From positions 83,252-147,251 of the forward strand of contig NW_005434662.1 of the NCBI RefSeq assembly GCF_000315625.1: DNA of 64,000 bases. Reading direction: 5' to 3'. The DNA is from Guillardia theta CCMP2712 (taxonomy: Eukaryota; Cryptophyceae; Pyrenomonadales; Geminigeraceae). Below are positions 58,601 to 64,000 of the stretch, one piece after another; within the stretch, counting starts at the first letter, position 1; each line of letters starts with the position of its first letter. The position numbers were made by a program, and so were the translations under genes. The notes beneath the pieces are model-generated. The model was given only the letters and a program-made list of their open reading frames with translations. It ran no database searches and had not been told where the DNA came from.

Positions 58601-60098
58601 CCAGGTGCTGCTAACGCACAACAAGTCCCGCTACCTCCTGATCCCTATCCTCTTCTACCTCTTTCCTTTATCTTGAAATATTCATATCTCGTACGTGCCA
58701 CTACCACCACCTCCTCTTCCTCCTCGACCTCTCCTTTCTCTCCCTCTTCCTTCCCTTCCCCCCCCCCCTATCCTTTTCCACTCACTCCTCCCACGCCTCT
58801 GCTCTCTCGATGTCTTTCGCCTGAATGCCCTCATGATCGTCACTGCAGGCTGAGTCGGACAAGGAGAGGATCCGCCAGGTAGCCTTCAGCTGAGCTGAGA
58901 AATATGTGACCTAGCGCAGGACATCACCAGCCTGAAAGCCTCGAAGAAGGAGGTTGAGGTAGGCAATGCGCACAGGAGATTAGCAGAAGGCAGAGGAGGA
59001 AGGACAAGAGGGGGAAGGATGAGGAGGAAGAAGAGGAGGGGAGGAAGAGGAGGAGAACCGGGGATGGGGGGGGCGGGGGGGCCGATGACGCGAGGAGGGC
59101 GAGTGACCTGGCGACAGAATCAGATGGTGGAGTTGGAGGAATCGATCCAGAGGAGGACCAAGGTGAGTCCGCCTCATCGTTTAGGCCGGAGGTGAACAGC
59201 TGGGCAGGAGCTGGAGATGTACGAGCAGAAGCTGCAGGACATCGGGAGGAGAGAGGTAACCCCTCCAGCTCGAGGCGTCGAGACGCTGAGAGACTGGCAG
59301 CAATCCGCGATATCCAAACAGACTGAGCTGGAGGAGAGGGAGAAGAGCGTGATGGCCAAGGAAGCAGACCTGCAGGCGAGGAGACTTCCACCTCCTCTAC
59401 CTCCACTACCTTCTCTACCTCCTCCTCTTCCTCCTCTACCTTCTCTACCTCCTCCTCTTCCTCCTCACCTTCTCTACCTCCTCCTCTTCCTCCTCTACCT
59501 CATCATCATCCTTTCTTCTCCTTACGAACTCATGCAGAGCCGAGAGCAGTGGGTGTTACAGAAGGAAGGTGAACAGCGAGCGGCCAAAGGCAAGAAATGA
59601 AGCAGATGATGAAGAAACAGAGATGGAGGAGGAGAGAGGGGAGAAGAGGAAAGGAGAAAAGAAACTACTTGCAAGCAGAATGGCACAAGAAAGGCGGTGT
59701 GCATTGTTAACCTTCCTATCTTGATTCATTTATCATTATTAAAGAGGAAACTTTTTCCAGCACAAGCAAAACTCGAAGCTGAAAGGAGAAGTTGGTACAT
59801 GTCAGGCGATGTATGCCTTGACAGCGAGGATGAAGTTGGTGAAGGTGAATCGTCCGTTCTGAGGCAGGTCAACTCGGCATCTGGCAACTTATCTTTCTCA
59901 CCTCATCCGCAAATTTCTTGCTCAGTTGCTGCACCTGGTCAACTACTCAGACACGGGAACTTGGTCTCAGACTCTTACTCGGCTGCTGTCGATCTTCTTC
60001 ACGCTGTCTATCTGAGCAAGAGCAAGATCGAGCGGGAACTCCTGAACCATAATGATACGAGTCGAAGTCAAGAAAGGAGACCTGCTTGTAGTCGTTGA
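55621..60098 (+). CDS. Coiled-coil protein of about 600 residues, 24 exons
   Basis: Exons: 55621-55654, 55702-55787, 55836-55913, 56167-56217, about 56352-56392, 56437-56475, 56524-56570, 56694-56805, 56987-57076, 57155-57190, 57255-57386, 57544-57654, 57886-57954, 58062-58145, 58259-58330, 58444-58488, 58545-58604, 58849-58878, 58920-58958, 59118-59162, 59208-59255, 59301-59375, 59538-59568, 59761-60098. The N-terminus MSSLFQDFAKKATISAS is amphipathic. A middle part has Trp/Asp motifs (FFASWEPEDDPWE) and paired Cys (VLCANCPDCPFIHGA). An acidic/basic linker leads into about 230 residues of continuous coiled coil (ELELLKNQEALKDEWDRK, SRLEGEISELEDHKQ, ELEMYEQKLQDIGRRE) and a polar tail. Likely a scaffold or tether; family unknown. 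Fourteen successive exons (9-22) are phase 0. The exon 4/5 join does not close in phase. Introns after exons 14 and 22 start with GC. Confidence 0.72.
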
Positions 60099-60160
60099 CT
60101 ATCTTGGTGTAAAGCGACCTTGTTCGCCGTGAGAGGTGCTGTGCTGAAAAAAAACGCACC

Positions 60161-61447
60161 TCAGATCATCTTGATCTTCTGCATCGTAGGAGAGCTGTAG
60201 ATGTCGTCATTCAACAACAACAGCAATGGATAGTTCTCAACCTTGATAACTGTCGGAGCTTTCTGTGACTCAAAATAAACAAATCAATGTCATAACACGC
60301 GAGTCAATACAGGCGTGTCTCACATTTTCGTTTGACTTGGTGGTTCCTTCCATCTTTTTCTTCTTGTCTGCCACAGCGAGATCCGCCTTGTCCCCGCATC
60401 AACAACGCCAGAAGAAGATTGGAACTCAACTCACAACAGCTGTTGTCAGCATCAGCCCAGCTGCACTTGCAAGCGCGACGTCGGTGAGATCCGCTGCATT
60501 CACATTCAGCGACATTGGACAAGCCAAGAAAACAAGATGCGAGCTAAGGGACAAGCAGCAGCATGGTGGGTCACCTGCAGCTGCAACTGCTCCCACAGCA
60601 AGGATGCCCGGCATGATTTTCCTCCCCTTCGTCAGCTGTCACCGGGTTGATTTTAAGAGAGCATTCCCTCTTACTTGCTCTACGATGGACTTTCCCTCTT
60701 CCATCACAGTTGTGGCGACTGATCGTGAAGCTTTGGTACAACTTCAGGATTAAGTGGACTACTTCGATGGGATACCTTGATATGTTCTGTTGGCAACGAT
60801 TTTTGCAAAGTCGAAACCCAGCTCAATCATTTCCTGCCTCGCACATGAACATGATGGTCTATGGAGCAGGATCGCCAAACAACCTGTGCTGGGTCCTTTT
60901 TGTCCACTGTCATAGGTTCCATGACGGCAATCGTGGAGTTCTGACCTTTGAAGTTGCTCAACCAGCGATTGCTTCTCTCTAACCAACATGCAGAAGCCCG
61001 ATCAGAATGTTGGAAGATCGACCGATTCTCACCATGCAGGCTGTCATACGCCTTTTTGCCTAGCAGCCGAGCATTTTCGTAGTGGGTTGTAAACGTTGCC
61101 AGCATTGTGCTGAGAAAGATTGTGATGGAATGCTTGATAAAAACCACGAAGCTTTCGATGGATGTAGTCAAAAATTTCAGGTTGATAGATACTCGTTCTG
61201 GATTTATCTGTAGGGTCAGGAAAACGCGTAAACCGTTTGAGAGTGGGACCGGAAGGAGAGACCTGGTCACTGACAATCTTTGCAAGCGAGATGTTTGAAA
61301 CAAGAGCTCTGGTTTTGCCTCTGAGATTCTCTACTACCCTGCGAAAGTCTTTCTTGAAGGACACGCTCGCCGAGCTCGACGCCTCTCTCTCCCTGATCCT
61401 CGTCATGACGTCATCCATGACATCCGGGAAATCTTCATCTGCGCATT
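60161..61447 (-). CDS. Unrecognised helical protein, 5' end incomplete
   Basis: Nine minus-strand exons (61447-61263, 61207-61033, 60976-60946, 60858-60776, 60730-60675, 60626-60575, 60493-60435, 60386-60324, 60262-60161) close in phase to about 267 residues. An acidic start (DEDFPDVMDDVMTRIRERE) is followed by helices such as FRRVVENLRGKTRALVS, a hydrophobic stretch SFVVFIKHSITIFLSTMLA, a second one (MPGILAVGAVAAAGAD, LASAAGLMLTTAVADL) and a lysine-rich tail KKKKMEGTTK. Two hydrophobic hairpins suggest membrane association. Upstream, a stretch reading IAGGKSDMLEAIEINFQ near 61550 could be an earlier exon with a P-loop-like start, but its phase does not connect. Family unknown. The stop codon lies only 62 bp from that of the coiled-coil gene on the other strand. 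Confidence 0.55.
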
Positions 61448-61949
61448 CTCAGCTGTGAAGCAGCAGCTCTGGTCAGGAGGTTCGACCTTGCACGTATGAG
61501 TTTCTCGTGGCTTCAAGACTCCTGAAAGTTGATCTCGATGGCCTCCAGCATGTCGCTCTTCCCGCCGGCGATCGTCCAACATGATGAAACAGACGCATGC
61601 CGGGAGAGGTGAAACTGCAAAGAGAGCTTCAGATGGATGAGGAACAGCAAAGACTGACTCGAAGATGATTCTAATGTGACAAGTTTATCTAACAGTGTAT
61701 CTCCTTCAGCGCATCACATGCAAACGGCTAGGAAACACTTTCATGTGACGTGTGCAAAGTTTTGTTGTACTCTTGTTCCATCACACGAAATATCAAGGGT
61801 CAAGTGCGATCTAATGAGATGAAAATAAAAAATCCAGTGTTCGACCAAGATGGCAGGAATGATTTGCATGAGGGTGGAAGGCGAGCAGGAATCAGCAATT
61901 CTGAGAATCGGTGGGAGCATACCACGAGCATCTTGTGAAGAGGCTTGTC

Positions 61950-62312
61950 ATGGCTACCGCCATCATCATCGTCATCGTCGCCATTGCACTCTTGCTCTCC
62001 TTCATCTTCATCGCATCGTCGCAATTCGCCCCTTCAACTCCGAACACTGTCGGACGGTCACCACACCCTACTAGTACGCTACTCTTCACCCCTGTTCCTC
62101 ACCCTTCTAGTACCCCTCCCGACGAAACTCCCGCGCTGGGGCCCTACAAACATGATGGGCCGCCGGCATCGGAAGCCTCCGAATGCCTCAGTGTGACTCC
62201 GGCGACCGTACTCGGAGTCACTGAGTCACAACTTAGTTCCGGCGCCCGGCCGGGCCCTGACTCGGCCCCGGAGGCCGCGCGAAGTTCCGAGTCACCGGGA
62301 GTCCCGGAGTGA
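61950..62312 (+). CDS. Possible small signal-anchored protein running into a GC island
   Basis: The frame begins MATAIIIVIVAIALLLSFIF, a strong signal anchor or signal peptide, then a Pro/Ser/Thr-rich stretch (QFAPSTPNTVGRSPHPTS). From about 62155 the frame lies inside GC island 6, so its second half is probably not selected protein sequence. No splice sites were needed. It could be a first exon whose true continuation is elsewhere, or not a gene at all. Confidence 0.25.
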   Translation: MATAIIIVIVAIALLLSFIFIASSQFAPSTPNTVGRSPHPTSTLLFTPVPHPSSTPPDETPALGPYKHDGPPASEASECLSVTPATVLGVTESQLSSGARPGPDSAPEAARSSESPGVPE

Positions 62313-62680
62313 CTGTCACTGAGCCTACCGGCGTACCGTCGCTTCCGAAGTTCCGGAGAGGGGGCTTTCCTAGCCGTCTTGCTGATAGTAAGGTCCTCTC
62401 ATGTCAGGATGCTTGGGTTTCACTGACACGGTCAACATCAAGTCACTGAGCATACGCCACTGAGTCTGAGAGTCTATCTCTCATCATGTGTGCTCCTCGT
62501 ATCTGCGTGACTTTGGCACAGCCTGCAGTACAAGTCTAACAAACTTGTGCTCCGAGGCTCCGTCAGGCGACCACTCCTGCAGTGCCGCATTCACTCGCGG
62601 CGGCCAGGCCCGCCGCCCCGACGGGCCCGGGCCCGGCGGCCCACACTGCACTTGAACTGTTCGAGTGGTGGTGACTGAGG
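62155..62680. repeat. GC island 6: palindrome-rich
   Basis: It is rich in GAGTCAC, CCGGCGC, CCCGGGCCCGG and GGAGTCCCGGAG words, with a more ordinary patch at 62370-62540. It is followed directly by an element with terminal inverted repeats. Confidence 0.62.
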
Positions 62681-63058
62681 GCCGTTTCCCGCCGGCTCCC
62701 AGATTCCAGATTTTTGACTTTATTCAAAATGATTTGAAATTTACCCCGAAATATTCACCGGTGCTTTCAATACATACTGACAGGGGGTGGGTCCACTGCC
62801 TGTTCATATTTCATGCTCCCAGCGTACCCTGCCTACCTTCTAACAATTTTTCTCGATTGAGCTAATAGTATATTTCCATATAGTGCCTGCCCATTCGAAA
62901 AGCAAAATCTGGGAAAGTCAACCGCATCGTTTCATTCTCAAATTAAAATGACTTATAGTTGAGTTCTCCAAAACATTTGGAGGAAAAAAAAGAAATTGAC
63001 TTATATTTGTATGAAAAAATCTGGAATCTGGAATCTGGGAGCCGGCGGGAAACGGGCC
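62680..63058. mobile_element. MITE-like element with ~36-bp terminal inverted repeats
   Basis: The left arm (62680-62715) contains GTTTCCCGCCGGCTCCCAGA followed by TTCCAGATTTTT. The right arm (about 63014-63058) is its inverted copy, with one extra internal TGGAATC unit and one extra C. The 300 bp between is AT-rich and has no frame. The arms are flanked by TGACT on both sides (62673-62677 left; just after 63058 right), which may be a short target-site duplication. Size, non-coding AT-rich core and inverted ends fit a non-autonomous DNA transposon. The arms could fold into a long hairpin. Confidence 0.7.
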
Positions 63059-63239
63059 TGACTCTTGACGGTTGCCGCAGTTCTGACTCCTTGTTTTAAA
63101 GACATCGTGTTTTAAAATAGGTACGGAGGCTGACTTACAAAGTTTTAGAAATGCATATTCGGGACAAAGTTCAGTTTAAAAACAAATTTTGTTAGTGATC
63201 TGTACGGGACTAACTTTCTGCTATAAATTGTTGTATCTC
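63059..63239. other. AT-rich flank, no gene seen
   Basis: AT-rich DNA with homopolymer runs and no frame of note. Confidence 0.5.
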
Positions 63240-63870
63240 AACTTTTAGTTGACAGACCAGGGGTATATGGCCTCCGTGATCAGCTCACAGGGGATCGGAG
63301 AACGAGGAGGGACGGGTGGTTGATAGTCTTGATGAAATTGAAAGGGTGGGGTGGGTCCGGGACTTGAAGGGATGTGAGTTTGATGCTGCCTCAAATCGCT
63401 GACGCAAGGGTGGGTAAAGGATACAGTGCTGATTGACGGAATGGAGGCCATATTCAAATATCAATATTTGAAATTTTAAAGTTTAGAAGAAAAAGTATGT
63501 GGAGCCTCAAATTCTAATTCTGAGAGCCTCATATTGAAGAAGGCAGTGGAAGTTTTTTGGTTACATATCCTAAGGGTGGTGGGGGGAGCCACGGGTCCTT
63601 CTGTGTTTTTCAGGGGGTACTGAGTCATATTCAACACTGATTCTGTCCCAAGGGGTGGTCATTTGCGGTAGTATCATTTGCTGTTGACGTGGGTAGGGTG
63701 TTGCTGTGGTAGGGTAGTAATTTGGTCATCAGGCGATGGAGGGGTGTTTAGATAAGAAATTTAGCTCAAAGTAGAACCGGTACCATCATTTTGTGGGGGT
63801 AGGGGTGAAATTACTGAAGGAAGGGCTGAATTATGGAGGGGAGGTGGGAGGGTGGGTGGGTAAAACGTAC
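63240..63870 (+). other. G-run segment, G-rich on + strand
   Basis: GGGTGGGGTGGG, AAGGGTGGTGGGGG, GGGTAGGGTG, GGTAGGGTAG and GGGTGGGTGGG words recur over about 630 bp. This is the densest example next to the right edge of the window. The last 130 bp are purine-rich (AGAGGAGGAG-type) and hold nothing identifiable. Confidence 0.6.
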
Positions 63871-64000
63871 TGCTATGCAGCGTTGATAGAACACATTTGT
63901 ATCGAGAGGTGGAGAATGTGAGAGTGAAGAGGAGGAGCGGAGAGAAGAGGAATGTAAAGAAGAGAAGAAAAGATGTGTACACGACAAGACGAGCAGATTA

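Noticed and set aside
60859-60883. Stop codon giving a shorter minus-strand protein ending LFGDPAP
   Set aside because: Using the next acceptor (after ccatag) continues in phase through six further exons with good splice sites.

Overview
The window reads as nuclear DNA of a unicellular, probably flagellated eukaryote. Reasons: genes are cut by many short GT-AG introns (mostly 42-100 nt), the contents are eukaryotic (26S proteasome ATPase RPT2, PAF1-complex subunit LEO1, heat-shock factor, glycolipid transfer protein, dynein-family heavy chain, TKL-like kinase), and there are no operons. Intron density, GC content and gene mix would fit a cryptophyte-type alga. That placement is a low-confidence inference and no sequence search was possible.

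Layout. 0-2.2 kb: the 3' end of an unidentified + gene converges on a minus-strand SET-domain methyltransferase. 2.8-5.4 kb: two GC-rich islands flank an intronless multi-span membrane gene. 6.4-8.7 kb: a protein kinase (+) and a small anchored Cys-rich protein (-). 10.0-12.6 kb: glycolipid transfer protein (+) and a modular PGQ-repeat protein (-). 13.7-17.4 kb: LEO1, 26 exons whose phases all close. 17.9-20.5 kb: a secretory-pathway methyltransferase-like gene (-), 16 exons. 21.0-23.3 kb: RPT2, 20 exons, with one base missing in the Walker B exon. 23.6-36.8 kb: a very divergent dynein-heavy-chain-like gene with a degenerate AAA1 P-loop and a single 8.46 kb exon. 39.4-41.0 kb: intronless type II NADH dehydrogenase. 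41.4-44.4 kb: a secreted Frizzled-like Cys-rich protein (-) and a single-span membrane protein (+). 45.4-46.2 kb: intronless secretory EF-hand protein. 48.7-50.5 kb: heat-shock factor, 9 exons. 50.5-54.8 kb: two unrecognised minus-strand genes, one crossed by a 100-N assembly gap. 55.6-60.1 kb: a 24-exon coiled-coil protein. 60.2-61.5 kb: an unrecognised minus-strand gene ending 62 bp from it.

Two kinds of unexplained intergenic DNA stand out. One is a set of six islands, extremely GC-rich and dense in short palindromes (CCGG, GGCC, GTAC, GAGTC/GACTC), at about 2.8, 4.8, 36.8, 44.4, 46.4 and 62.2 kb. The other is a set of segments carrying spaced G-runs or C-runs of the type GGGTAGGG or CTACCCCC. 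Seven of eight lie 0.3-0.65 kb upstream of a + strand start codon, and none lies between convergent genes. Intron-poor genes sit next to these segments and islands. The intron-dense housekeeping genes mostly do not.

Exon joins below were derived by hand from GT/GC-AG sites and codon phase. Where phases close over a whole gene the model is strong. Ends marked tentative need transcript data.
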